From: Ensifer adhaerens
Lineage (GTDB): Bacteria > Pseudomonadota > Alphaproteobacteria > Rhizobiales > Rhizobiaceae
Direction: 5' to 3'
Assembly (NCBI RefSeq): GCF_001270265.1
Contig: NZ_LGAP01000023.1
Span: forward strand, 1-64,000
Length of the DNA stretch: 64,000 nucleotides
The translations under genes and the position numbers were made by a program. Of the stretch, positions 8,315 to 17,318 are shown in pieces. The notes beneath the pieces were generated by a model, which saw nothing but the letters and a program-made list of their open reading frames with translations, was not told where the DNA came from and searched no databases. How positions within the stretch are numbered: position 1 is the first letter of the stretch; each line of letters opens with the position of its first letter.

Positions 8315-9344
8315 CACCAAATTCGGCGGCATCAAGATCCGCCACCTCTACAAGATCTTCGGGCCGAACGCCCAAGCGTATGTCGATGCCGTAAAAAAGG
8401 GCCTGACGAAGGCCGACCTCAACGAACGTCACGGGCATGTTTTAGGCTTGCGGGATATCAACATCGAGATCCCCTCCGGCCGCATCCAGGTGATCATGGG
8501 CCTGTCGGGGTCGGGCAAATCGACCCTCATCCGGCACATCAACCGACTGATCGATCCCACTGCCGGCGAAGTCCTGGTCGATGGTGTCGACGTCGTAAAG
8601 ATGAGCCAGTCGGAGCTGCGCGAGTTCCGACGGCACCAGACGGCAATGGTGTTTCAGAAGTTCGCGCTGCTCCCGCATCGCAACGTTCTCGACAACACGC
8701 TTTATGGTCTTGAGGTTCAGGGTCTGGAGCGCGCGAAGGGCGTCGACATCGCCATGCGATGGATCGAGCGCGTTGGTCTGAAGGGCTTTGAAAGCAAGTA
8801 CCCGAACCAGCTTTCCGGCGGCATGCAGCAGCGCGTCGGCCTCGCTCGAGCGCTTGCGAACGATGCTCCGGTTCTCCTGATGGACGAGGCCTACTCCGCC
8901 CTCGACCCGCTGATCCGCATGGACATGCAGACCGTTCTTCTCGACCTGCAGAAGGAGATCAAGAAGACCATCGTCTTCATCACCCATGATCTCGATGAAG
9001 CGCTGCGACTGGGCGATCAGATCGCCGTCCTACGCGACGGCGAGGTCATCCAGCAGGGCACGAGCCAAGATATCGTCCTCAGGCCCGCTGATGACTACAT
9101 CGCCAACTTCGTCAAGGAGGTGAACCGTGGCCGGGTCGTCCATGTCGAGGCCGTCATGACGCCGGTCGCCGCGGACCATGCGGTCAATGGCGCGACGCTG
9201 ATCGCGGGAAGCACGATCGAGGCCGCCCTCAAGATCCTTGCACACAAGGATGCCAAGGATCTGGTGGTGGTCGATGCTGTCGGAATGCCCGTCGGCGTCG
9301 TGGATCTGAAGCGGCTGGCCGCGGCGGTCGTAACACCGCATTAA
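8307..9344 (+). CDS. proV: Betaine ABC transporter ATP-binding protein
   Basis: A 345-residue ProV-family ATPase. The N-terminal extension before the ATPase (FGPNAQAYVDAVKKGL) is typical of ProV. Walker A is GLSGSGKST, the signature is LSGGMQQRVGLARAL, and Walker B is VLLMDEAYSALDP. The last about 50 residues (TIEAALKILAHKDAKDLVVV onward) look like a single, short CBS-type region rather than the full tandem CBS pair of osmosensing ProV. Regulation by ionic strength may therefore be weak (inference). ATG 8307 is chosen; longer reading upstream overlaps the permease. Confidence 0.9.
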   Translation: MADTKFGGIKIRHLYKIFGPNAQAYVDAVKKGLTKADLNERHGHVLGLRDINIEIPSGRIQVIMGLSGSGKSTLIRHINRLIDPTAGEVLVDGVDVVKMSQSELREFRRHQTAMVFQKFALLPHRNVLDNTLYGLEVQGLERAKGVDIAMRWIERVGLKGFESKYPNQLSGGMQQRVGLARALANDAPVLLMDEAYSALDPLIRMDMQTVLLDLQKEIKKTIVFITHDLDEALRLGDQIAVLRDGEVIQQGTSQDIVLRPADDYIANFVKEVNRGRVVHVEAVMTPVAADHAVNGATLIAGSTIEAALKILAHKDAKDLVVVDAVGMPVGVVDLKRLAAAVVTPH

Positions 9345-9461
9345 GCGGCGGGGGATCCGGAGCTCGGCGAACGAAAACTCAAAAGCCGGGCGTAAGCGTC
9401 TCCCGCGGTGGGAGCCGCTTCGTGCGGATGGTTTCGTCGAGCGCCTTTAAGGAGGAGAAAA

Positions 9462-11447
9462 ATGTCCAAGAAGTTTCCCCACCTGTTCTCTCCGCTCAAA
9501 CTGCGCTCGCACGTACTTAGAAACCGGATCGTCTTTGGCGCTCATACGTCCAATATGGCCGTCGAGGGACTGCCAACGGAGCGGCACGCCGCCTACTACG
9601 CCGAAAGGGCGATCGGCGGAGCCGCGATGATCGTCGTGGAACCAATGCCGGTGCATGCAGCGGCGGTACTAACCCGTGGCAATTTTCGCCATTCGGATGA
9701 CTCGGTCATTCCGCATTTCAAGAAGGTCGTCCGAGCGATAAAGGACCATGGAGCGGTTGCGATCCAGCAACTCTACCATATCGGCGCGCATGGAGATTCC
9801 GACAACTCCTATCATCCGCATTGGTCGCCGTCAGGCCTGCCGAGCTACCACGACAGCGATGGCTCGCATGCGATGAACGAAGACGAAATCTGCGAAACGA
9901 TCGATGGGTTCGTTCAGGCTGCTCGCCGATGTAAGGATGCGGGGTTCGACGGAGTGGAGGTCTGGGCCGCCTATCTCGGCATGATCGACCAGTTCTGGAC
10001 CCCGTGGACAAACCGCCGCGACGACCGATGGGGCGGGTCGATCGAAAACCGCACCCGGATGTCGCGGGAAATACTGACCCGGATCCGGAACTTATGCGGT
10101 CCGGACTTCATCATCGGATTGGCGGTGAGCGATGAACCGGACGTCAAAGTGGCGCTTCAACGAGACGAGCTTGCTGAGATCGTAAAGCTTCATGACGAAG
10201 CTGGCCTCATAGACTATGTGACCTGCGGCTCAGGCGGCTACCTCGATTTCCATAAATTGATGCCCACGTTTCTCTATCCGGAAAAACTCGGTGCGGATCT
10301 CGCCTCAACGCTAAAGAAGGTCGTCAAGACGGCCGTTGTGATCGCGGAAAGCCACATCCGCACGCCCGAGAACGCCGAAACAGTGCTTGGCGAAGGCGCC
10401 GCGGACCTCGTGTCCATCGTGCGCGGTCAGATCGCCGATCCACACCTTGCGAACAAGGCGGCAGACGACCGTCCCGAAGACGTCCGCGGCTGCATCTCGT
10501 GCAATCAGATGTGCTGGGGACGCCGCTCCCGCGACTATTGGATCAGCTGTCTGATCAACCCGTCAGTCGGGCGGGAACTCGACTGGAACGGCGATCAGTT
10601 TGAGCGAGCCGCGGACCCCAAGCGAGTGCTTGTTGTCGGCGGCGGTCCGGCAGGCCTTGAAACGGCACGAGTGGCCGCGGAACGCGGCCATCAGGTGGTG
10701 CTGGCGGAGGCTTCAAACCGCTTGGGCGGCAACTTTCTGCTGGCAGGCCTCCAGCCTCGGAGAGGCCAGATCACGGAACTCCTTCAGTGGTACGAGCGCC
10801 AGCTTGAGAAGCTGGGTGTTGAAGTCCGTCTCAACACCTATTTTGAAGTCGCCGACATCGCCAGCTCCGAGACTGATGTCGTCGTCGTTGCCACCGGCTC
10901 GATCTCGCCCGAAACGGGCTTTCAGAAGGCTTTGCCCACGATTGAGGTATTGCCGGGCATGGAAAAGGGCAACGTCTTTACCGTCGAAGCCGTCATGGCC
11001 CGCCAAGTGAGACCAGGCAATCGTATCCTGCTGCTCGATGAAGGTGGAGGCTGGAGAGGCTGCGGAACAACGTGGAAGATGGCGGAGGACGGCCATGAGG
11101 TGACCATCGTCACGCCTGATCCCTTCGTCGGCAAGGAACTGCAACGAACCGCCGCGGATCTGCCGATGCGACAGGCGTTGAGAAAGCTTGGAGTTCAATG
11201 GATTGTCGAAACGAGCATAGCCGAATGGCACGGGAACGGCGCGACGCTTGTCGACCATACGACTCATGAACGGCGCTTGGTGGAAGCCGACGCGCTGGTC
11301 ATGGCGACGACCAATCATGCTGCAGATTGGCTGATGCAGGACCTGAAAGCACTTCCAGTGTCCGTACGCCAGATCGGCGACTGTGCAGCTCCGCGCCAGG
11401 CGCCCTACGCCTTCTATGAAGGGCGGAAAACCGGCTTGGAGATCTGA
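9462..11447 (+). CDS. NADH:flavin oxidoreductase/dimethylglycine-demethylase-like iron-sulfur flavoprotein
   Basis: A 661-residue second member of the trimethylamine-dehydrogenase/DgcA/2,4-dienoyl-CoA-reductase family. The TIM-barrel FMN domain covers about 1-370, with the active-site region VWAAYLGMIDQFWTP. A complete 4Fe-4S motif uses Cys344, Cys347, Cys351 and Cys363. A dinucleotide-binding domain starts near residue 388 (RVLVVGGGPAGLE). GGAGG lies six bases before ATG 9462. It is clearly a distinct paralogue of the StcD-like protein. Likely role: oxidative N-demethylation of a tertiary or secondary amine derived from the imported betaine, passing electrons to ETF. A dienoyl-type reductase cannot be excluded. 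Confidence 0.75.
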   Translation: MSKKFPHLFSPLKLRSHVLRNRIVFGAHTSNMAVEGLPTERHAAYYAERAIGGAAMIVVEPMPVHAAAVLTRGNFRHSDDSVIPHFKKVVRAIKDHGAVAIQQLYHIGAHGDSDNSYHPHWSPSGLPSYHDSDGSHAMNEDEICETIDGFVQAARRCKDAGFDGVEVWAAYLGMIDQFWTPWTNRRDDRWGGSIENRTRMSREILTRIRNLCGPDFIIGLAVSDEPDVKVALQRDELAEIVKLHDEAGLIDYVTCGSGGYLDFHKLMPTFLYPEKLGADLASTLKKVVKTAVVIAESHIRTPENAETVLGEGAADLVSIVRGQIADPHLANKAADDRPEDVRGCISCNQMCWGRRSRDYWISCLINPSVGRELDWNGDQFERAADPKRVLVVGGGPAGLETARVAAERGHQVVLAEASNRLGGNFLLAGLQPRRGQITELLQWYERQLEKLGVEVRLNTYFEVADIASSETDVVVVATGSISPETGFQKALPTIEVLPGMEKGNVFTVEAVMARQVRPGNRILLLDEGGGWRGCGTTWKMAEDGHEVTIVTPDPFVGKELQRTAADLPMRQALRKLGVQWIVETSIAEWHGNGATLVDHTTHERRLVEADALVMATTNHAADWLMQDLKALPVSVRQIGDCAAPRQAPYAFYEGRKTGLEI

Positions 11448-11448
11448 A

Positions 11449-12444
11449 ATGCCAGACGAGATCCTGCTTGATCGAAAAGATGCTGAAGCGCTAGCGATCC
11501 GCGCGTGTCTTGCGGCTGGAGCGAGCGAACTGACCGCTCGCTCGCTCGTCAATGCCACGCTGTCGGCTGCACTCTATGGCTCCCCAAGTGTGGGATTTCC
11601 GCACCTCATAGACTACCTGCACAGCTTAAAGGAGGGGCGCGTCAATGGCGATCCACAGCCCGTCTTCGAGCGACCCTTTCCTGCCTTCTTCGCCTCCGAT
11701 GCCGATCGAGGGATTGCACAGCTGGGTTTCGATCTTGCACTGGAAGACTTCGTTGCCACCGTGAACAACTTCGGTGTTGGCGTTTTCACTCAGAAGAACA
11801 GCTATACCACCGGAGAACTCGGCTACTACGTCCGCAGGCTCGCTGAACACGGATTGATTTCCATCGCCGCCACCAATGCCAATGCGATGATGGCGCCAAT
11901 CCCCGGGGGATCGCCGGTCTACAGCACCAATCCTCTGGCATTCGGATGTCCGCTGGGAGACTCGATGCCGCCAGTCGTCATCGATCAGTCCTCGAGCGCC
12001 ACCGCCTATGTAAACATCGTCGCGGCCGCAGCGCAGCAACGTCCGATACCGGAGGGATGGGCGGTCGACCGCGAAGGCAGGGCAACGCTTGACGCAGACG
12101 AAGCGTTGACAGGGGCGCTCCTCCCGTTCGGTGGTCGCAAGGGCGCGAACATCGCCTTGATGGTGGAGATGTTGGCCGCCGGCCTTTCTGGTGGATCGTG
12201 GTCGCTGGATGCGGCCGATTTCATGTCGGGGACGCGTTCGCCGGCGGTTGGGCTGACATTGATCGCGATGTTGCCTGGTCGACCCGCCGATCAACGTGTC
12301 GCTCGTGCCAGCGCACAAATCGGACGTCTTCAAGGATTGGGCGTCTATGTTCCTGGAACCAGCAAACAGCCGCCATCGACAGAGTGGGTGAGTCTTTCTC
12401 GCGACACATTCGAAGCGATATCGAAGATAGCCAGCGAGGCGTAG
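11449..12444 (+). CDS. Malate/L-lactate dehydrogenase-family NAD(P)H oxidoreductase, probable cyclic-imine (piperideine/pyrroline-2-carboxylate) reductase
   Basis: A 331-residue member of the Ldh_2 family, which includes malate/lactate dehydrogenases, ureidoglycolate dehydrogenase and DpkA-type 1-piperideine-2-carboxylate/1-pyrroline-2-carboxylate reductases. Family regions seen are TNANAMMAPIPGGSPVYSTN and LLPFGGRKGANIALMVE, the latter lining the NAD(P) site. The start is one base after the stop of the demethylase gene, so the two are coupled. In a cluster with N-methylproline-type demethylases and a ProC-like protein, a cyclic-imine reductase fits best. Lactate/malate-type activity remains possible. 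Family is firm, substrate inferred. Confidence 0.7.
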   Translation: MPDEILLDRKDAEALAIRACLAAGASELTARSLVNATLSAALYGSPSVGFPHLIDYLHSLKEGRVNGDPQPVFERPFPAFFASDADRGIAQLGFDLALEDFVATVNNFGVGVFTQKNSYTTGELGYYVRRLAEHGLISIAATNANAMMAPIPGGSPVYSTNPLAFGCPLGDSMPPVVIDQSSSATAYVNIVAAAAQQRPIPEGWAVDREGRATLDADEALTGALLPFGGRKGANIALMVEMLAAGLSGGSWSLDAADFMSGTRSPAVGLTLIAMLPGRPADQRVARASAQIGRLQGLGVYVPGTSKQPPSTEWVSLSRDTFEAISKIASEA

Positions 12445-12497
12445 CGCCTCCGCGCGCCTACAGCTTCCTTACAAGCTTCCCAACCAGCGATGTCCGT

Positions 12498-12526
12498 CTC
12501 GCGGCCGCATCGAGAGCATTTTTTTA
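12498..12526 (+). terminator. Intrinsic terminator after the betaine operon
   Basis: The stem TCTCG (12498-12502) pairs with CGAGA (12512-12516) around a 9-nt GC-rich loop. It is followed within three bases by seven T residues (12520-12526). It lies 54 nt after the reductase stop, the expected place for the end of the rightward betaine transcript. Confidence 0.65.
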
Positions 12527-12874
12527 TTGTCACCTCAGGCGCGCCCCACAACAATGCCGTAGAGCGGAGCAGTTCGAGGGAGACCTGCACTCTCGTGGAT
12601 AGCATCCGCTCCGCTTCCTGGACGATACCAGTTCTGAGCTGAGCTCTGGGCCAACGTGACACCGACCTTGGGAGTCGAACTGTGCATCCGTCGCCTTGAT
12701 GCAATTCGAACTGCTGGTGCGGTACCTGTCATCGCAGCGGAGACACTACCACCGGAAATGAGAGTAGAATCCGTCAGAGGAGACGAAGTGTGATCCTACG
12801 AGCGGTGATGCGCATCGGGTCGGAGTAGTAAGCGGGCGCGCGCGTTGCGCACTGGTCAAACTTGTGAGCTATCG
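12527..12874. other. Intergenic stretch without a recognisable gene
   Basis: About 350 bases between the terminator of the betaine operon and the antiporter gene. Several short open frames exist on both strands, but none has protein-like composition together with a ribosome site. No repeat, tRNA or transposase fragment was recognised. It presumably holds the antiporter promoter. Confidence 0.5.
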
Positions 12875-14713
12875 ATGACGCCAGGACCAGAAAATTACAA
12901 GGAGCTTCTGCTGTTTCTGGCGACGGCAGGCATAATTGTGCCTCTGTTTGGACGGTTGAAATTGAGCCCGGTCTTTGGATTTCTCGCCGCCGGCATGATG
13001 CTTGGGCCCTTCGGTCTCGGAGCTCTCGCCAGAGATTTACCGTGGCTCTCCGCAATCTCCATAACAGATGTGGGACAGATCGCGTATCTGGCTGAATTCG
13101 GCGTAGCATTCCTTCTCTTCATGATTGCGCTCGAGCTGTCGTGGAATCGCCTTCTGCTGATGCGCAAACTCGTCTTCGGGCTAGGCGGCTTGCAGGTTCT
13201 CGCCTCGACAGCCGTCCTAGCGGCCGTCGCCGGCGTGTTAGGTCAAACTCCAGCTTCAGCGGTGGTGCTTGGAAGCGCGCTCGCGATGTCATCGACGGCT
13301 ATCATTCTGCCGTCGCTTGTCGAGCGCAAACTGCTCAACACCACGGTTGGACGGGCAAGTTTCGCCGTGTTGCTCTTCCAGGACCTTGCGGTGGCGCTTC
13401 TGCTGTTCATGGTGACGATGTTGGGTGCGCGTGAAGGAACGGGACTCGGCGCCGGCTTGTTGTATGCGCTAGCGCCTGCCGCAGTTGCGTTATTCGCAAT
13501 GGCCGGGCTGGGCCGCCTAATTCTTAGGCCCCTGTTTAAGTTGGTCGCGACAACAAAGAGCAGTGAGTTGTTCGTCGCTGCATGCCTCTTGGTCGTGATC
13601 GGCTCCGGCCTTGTCACAGAACTCAGTGGTCAGTCCATGGCTCTGGGCGCCTTCATCGCCGGCCTCCTGCTGGCTGAAACAGAGTATCGCCGGCAGATCG
13701 AGGTCACGATCCAGCCCTTCCAGGGTCTTCTACTCGGCCTCTTCTTCGTCTCGGTTGGGGCCCGTCTGGACCTGTCGGAGATCATTGCCAACCCATTCCT
13801 TACGGTGGGTGTCGCGATCGGCTTGTTCGCCATAAAGGCAGTTATCCTGTTCCCCATCGCGCGCCTAATGGGCTTGCCGAACCGGGCGGCCGGCGAGCTG
13901 GCGGTTGTACTAGGCCCCGGCGGCGAGTTCGCATTGATCCTTATCGGTGCAGCTGTGGCCGGCAACGTCGTCCCTGACGAAGCCAGCGCCACTGCCACGG
14001 TCGCGGCTACGTTGACGATGGTTGCCATCCCCTTGCTGATCCGGCTACTGGGCGGTGCCAGGGGAAATGCCGATATCGATGAAGCTGCATTCGCAGGATT
14101 GACACCCCAGCATGACGACGGTCTGGAGCGCGTGATCGTCGTCGGATACGGGCGTGTCGGACAATTGGTCGCCGAGATGCTTTCACGGCACGAGCTGAGG
14201 TTCCTGGCAATCGATGCCGATCCCGTGCTAGTCGCCAATGAGCGCGCCCGCGGTCCTACCATCTACTATGGCGATGCCACCCGGATCGAGTTGCTTCGAC
14301 GTTGTGGAATCCACAGCGCCCGCGCGCTTGTCGTGACCTTGGACAAACCCGACGCGGTAGAATCTATCGTCCGCGCGGCGCGATCGGAACGGTCGGATCT
14401 TACCATTGTCGCCCGCGCGCGCGACGCAGTGCATGCAACGGAATTGTACGAGCTGAAAGTCACTGATGCAGTGCCGGAGACCATCGAAGCCAGCCTCCAG
14501 CTATCACAAGCAGTGCTCGTTGGCATCGGCATCCCGATGGGCCTGGTGATTGCATCCATTCACGAGAAACGGGATGAATTTCGCAAGATGCTGCAGCCCA
14601 CTGACGGATCAGGCAGGGAACGGCATGCCATCCGCGCGCCGGAGGCGAAATCTCACCCGACTCGTAGACCGCGCTCGAGCTCAGGTGCCCCTGAGCACAC
14701 TCAGGATCGCTAA
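12875..14713 (+). CDS. CPA2-family cation:proton antiporter with TrkA-N (RCK) domain, KefB/YbaL-like
   Basis: A 612-residue inner-membrane protein. Residues about 5-395 form a 12-13 helix antiporter domain with family motifs (LKLSPVFGFLAAGMMLGPFG, LALSSTAIILPSL-type region SSTAIILPSLVE, LVLGPGGEFALIL-type region VVLGPGGEFALIL). From about residue 420 a cytoplasmic Rossmann RCK domain follows (RVIVVGYGRVGQLVAEML, then YYGDATR). Family members exchange K+ or Na+ for H+, with nucleotide or glutathione gating. ATG 12875 is used because the protein body starts there. It appears monocistronic and unrelated to its neighbours. The cation is not determined. Confidence 0.88.
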   Translation: MTPGPENYKELLLFLATAGIIVPLFGRLKLSPVFGFLAAGMMLGPFGLGALARDLPWLSAISITDVGQIAYLAEFGVAFLLFMIALELSWNRLLLMRKLVFGLGGLQVLASTAVLAAVAGVLGQTPASAVVLGSALAMSSTAIILPSLVERKLLNTTVGRASFAVLLFQDLAVALLLFMVTMLGAREGTGLGAGLLYALAPAAVALFAMAGLGRLILRPLFKLVATTKSSELFVAACLLVVIGSGLVTELSGQSMALGAFIAGLLLAETEYRRQIEVTIQPFQGLLLGLFFVSVGARLDLSEIIANPFLTVGVAIGLFAIKAVILFPIARLMGLPNRAAGELAVVLGPGGEFALILIGAAVAGNVVPDEASATATVAATLTMVAIPLLIRLLGGARGNADIDEAAFAGLTPQHDDGLERVIVVGYGRVGQLVAEMLSRHELRFLAIDADPVLVANERARGPTIYYGDATRIELLRRCGIHSARALVVTLDKPDAVESIVRAARSERSDLTIVARARDAVHATELYELKVTDAVPETIEASLQLSQAVLVGIGIPMGLVIASIHEKRDEFRKMLQPTDGSGRERHAIRAPEAKSHPTRRPRSSSGAPEHTQDR

Positions 14714-15246
14714 TCCGAAAGAAGAGTGAACTGACCCGACGATCACGTACTGCTGCCGGTGATCTGCGGTTCGATTCGCGACGAATAGATTTACCGAATA
14801 TCGGATGTTCGTTTTGAACCAATACCGTTCAAGGGCAGTGTTGGCGATCTCTGCGCTAAAACCCACAAACGGAAATGGCCGCGGAAATCCACAGCCAAAG
14901 CCAATCAAAAGAGCGCGCTCTAGGAGTGGGATGCTTTCCTTAGATGCTGCTGGACGGATCTCTTCTCGGGCGACGACTCCCGGAGCATGTCTCTGCACGT
15001 CCTGACACGTAGCTCCGTCCTTCCGCAGATCGTGGCTTTACTTCAGAGCATTTCGCCGCGGCGGCCATCAGCGTGAATGGTGGCTATTCTCTCGCGAGAT
15101 CTAATATATATTTCGAATTAAATTGCCTCTATTTGGTTGATTTATTCAATATTGCTTTGCAGTTCTATTTAAATACATTTGATGTCGAGTGATTTTATTC
15201 GAACTAGCGCAAGTATTAACATAAGTCGATCAAAGAGGATGACGAT
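14714..15246. other. Long intergenic region with AT-rich promoter segment
   Basis: Some 530 bases between the antiporter and the RTX gene. Bases 15100-15240 are strikingly AT-rich compared with the surrounding DNA (for example TTATTCAATATTGC and TTCTATTTAAATAC), which suggests a promoter or regulatory region of the RTX gene, possibly with xenogeneic-silencer binding. A leftward open frame at 14681-14998 has no ribosome site and no recognisable domain; I do not call it. No RNA gene was seen. Confidence 0.45.
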
Positions 15247-17304
15247 ATGGCGAAGATCGTAGGCTCGTACGCGGACGACGTTTTGAAAGGCACCGGAGAA
15301 AGCGACCGCATCTGGGGTCTTGTCGGCTATGACACGATCGATGGCGGCGCCGGCGACGATTTCGTCAGCGGCGACGACGGTCGAGATACCCTGACGAGCT
15401 CGAGCGGCTACGATCGCCTCGACGGCGGTGCCGATGATGACCAGATCATTCTCACCGGTACCGGCGGCGCCGTTACGGGAGGTCGGGGCTATGACGGACT
15501 TGTCGTCGACTTCTCGCAAAACGCCGACCGAATGGTCTTCAACGGTGCCAACGGCCATGGCTATGTTGGCGATCCGAGCGCCGGTGACCGGCACATCTTC
15601 TTCCACCATATCGAGTGGCTGCGGCTGCTCGCCGGCAGCGGTGACGATCGGATCATCGGGACTGCAGGGGGCGACCGGATCTCGACCGGCGCCGGCGACG
15701 ACGTCGTCCATGCGGGCGCGGGACAGGATATCATCACCAATACGGGTGGCCACGACCGTCTTGACGGCGGCGAGGGAAACGACCGGTTCGTGCTCGTCGG
15801 GACGGGCAGCACTGTTTTCGGCGGTGCCGGAGACGATACGCTGGTCAGCGATCTCTCGGCGACAGCGGCTCCGGTGGTGTTCAACCTGGAGAACGGCCAC
15901 GGCATCATTGGGTACCAGACATCGGAGGAACGGCACCTCTTCGTCCAGTACCATGATGTCGAGCGGATTGTGCTGACGACGGGACGCGGAAGCGACCATA
16001 TTACGGGCAGCGCGTTTCGCGACGTTATCGAGACGGCCGGCGGCAACGATTTCGTCGACGCCGGAGCGGGCGACGACATGATCACCGATGGGCTCGGCGC
16101 CAACCGCCTTTTTGGCGGCGACGGCCGCGATCAGATCATCTCGACGCTCTTCTCCGCCGAGATCGACGGCGGCGCGGGCCAGGACTGGTTGTATATCAAG
16201 GAAACGCAGCGCACGAGCGACCTCACCGTCGATTTCGCTGCCGGAGAGGCCTCAACCGGTACGGTTTTTCGCGGCATAGAGGAGGCGAGCCTCGCGCTCG
16301 GCACCGGCAACGATCGGGTCATTGGGGGTGATCTCACCTTTCTCGTTGTCGATGCCGGCGCCGGAAACGACCATCTCGAAGGCGGTGCCGGGCGTGACCG
16401 GTTCGATGGCGAAGAGGGCAACGACTACATCGACGGCGGCGGCGGAGAAGATACGATATCGACGGGCCTTGGCGACGATGTGGCCTTTGGTGGCGACGGC
16501 AGGGATTCGCTTGCTAATGACGGCGGCAGCGATTTGCTCGACGGTGGCGCCGGCGACGACTGGCTGCAGGACACCATTCCCGGCAGCGGCAGCCTGGGCG
16601 TTGCGTCGATCCTGCGCGGCGGCACGGGCAACGACACGATCAACGCGCGTTACCTCGGCGAGGTCGACGGCGGTGAGGGCCGGGATTTGCTGAGCCTCAA
16701 CTACGGCGGCTTGCCGCAGGCGACCGATTTCGATGCGACACGCGGCGCAACGCACACCGGATTGGCCTTCGCCAATGTCGAATATTTCAGCGTCTCGACC
16801 GGGCGCTACGACGACGTGCTGCGAGGTGCTGACGACGACGACGACACCTTCTATTCGCTGAGCGGCAACGACATCCTCGACGGGCGCGGCGGCAACGACA
16901 CGCTCAGGGGCGACTCGGAAAACGACCAGCTCTTCGGCGGAGATGGCGCGGATTTTCTCGACGGCGGCTCGCAGAATGACCTGTTGAGCGGCGGCAATGG
17001 CACCGACCTGTTGAAGGGTGGCAGCGGTGCCGACACGTTTCTTTGGTCATCGGAAAGCTCCGCTCAGGCGGGTCTCGATCGCATTCTCGATTTCGATGGC
17101 CGGCAGGGCGATCGGATCGCCTTTTCCGAGGAGGCCCAGGACCGCACGGGCATTCACAGTTATGCCGATTTTCTTGCCGCCGCGCGCGTGACGGACGCTG
17201 GTGTATTCATTGCCTTTAACGGCTCCGGTGCCGAAGGCCTCCTGATCGAGGATGTTTTGCTCTCGGCCCTCACCGAAAGCGATGTCGTCTTCGGCCTGGG
17301 CTGA
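15247..17304 (+). CDS. RTX-type calcium-binding repeat protein, probably secreted
   Basis: A 685-residue acidic protein built almost wholly of GGxGxDxx(L/I/F) nonapeptide-like repeats (GGAGDDFVSG, GGEGNDRFVL, GGDGADFLDG and many more). In blocks these fold as calcium-loaded beta-rolls. There is no N-terminal signal peptide, as expected for type I secretion. The C-terminus (DRILDFDGRQGDRIAFSEEA, then a hydrophobic tail ending VVFGLG) matches the usual uncleaved RTX export signal region. No enzymatic domain is visible. GAGGA lies eight bases before the ATG. No type I ATPase, membrane-fusion pair or TolC gene is adjacent, so secretion would rely on a remote system. Role may be adhesion or biofilm matrix (inference). 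Confidence 0.85.
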   Translation: MAKIVGSYADDVLKGTGESDRIWGLVGYDTIDGGAGDDFVSGDDGRDTLTSSSGYDRLDGGADDDQIILTGTGGAVTGGRGYDGLVVDFSQNADRMVFNGANGHGYVGDPSAGDRHIFFHHIEWLRLLAGSGDDRIIGTAGGDRISTGAGDDVVHAGAGQDIITNTGGHDRLDGGEGNDRFVLVGTGSTVFGGAGDDTLVSDLSATAAPVVFNLENGHGIIGYQTSEERHLFVQYHDVERIVLTTGRGSDHITGSAFRDVIETAGGNDFVDAGAGDDMITDGLGANRLFGGDGRDQIISTLFSAEIDGGAGQDWLYIKETQRTSDLTVDFAAGEASTGTVFRGIEEASLALGTGNDRVIGGDLTFLVVDAGAGNDHLEGGAGRDRFDGEEGNDYIDGGGGEDTISTGLGDDVAFGGDGRDSLANDGGSDLLDGGAGDDWLQDTIPGSGSLGVASILRGGTGNDTINARYLGEVDGGEGRDLLSLNYGGLPQATDFDATRGATHTGLAFANVEYFSVSTGRYDDVLRGADDDDDTFYSLSGNDILDGRGGNDTLRGDSENDQLFGGDGADFLDGGSQNDLLSGGNGTDLLKGGSGADTFLWSSESSAQAGLDRILDFDGRQGDRIAFSEEAQDRTGIHSYADFLAAARVTDAGVFIAFNGSGAEGLLIEDVLLSALTESDVVFGLG

Positions 17305-17318
17305 TGTCCCGTCGGGCA

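Noticed and set aside
14681-14998. 105-codon minus-strand frame overlapping the antiporter end
   Set aside because: No ribosome site and no recognisable domain; convergent overlap with a firm gene makes it unlikely.
15300-17060. Dense short tandem repeats considered as CRISPR or satellite DNA
   Set aside because: They are coding GGxGxDxx repeats of the RTX protein, with variable spacing and no conserved repeat-spacer structure.
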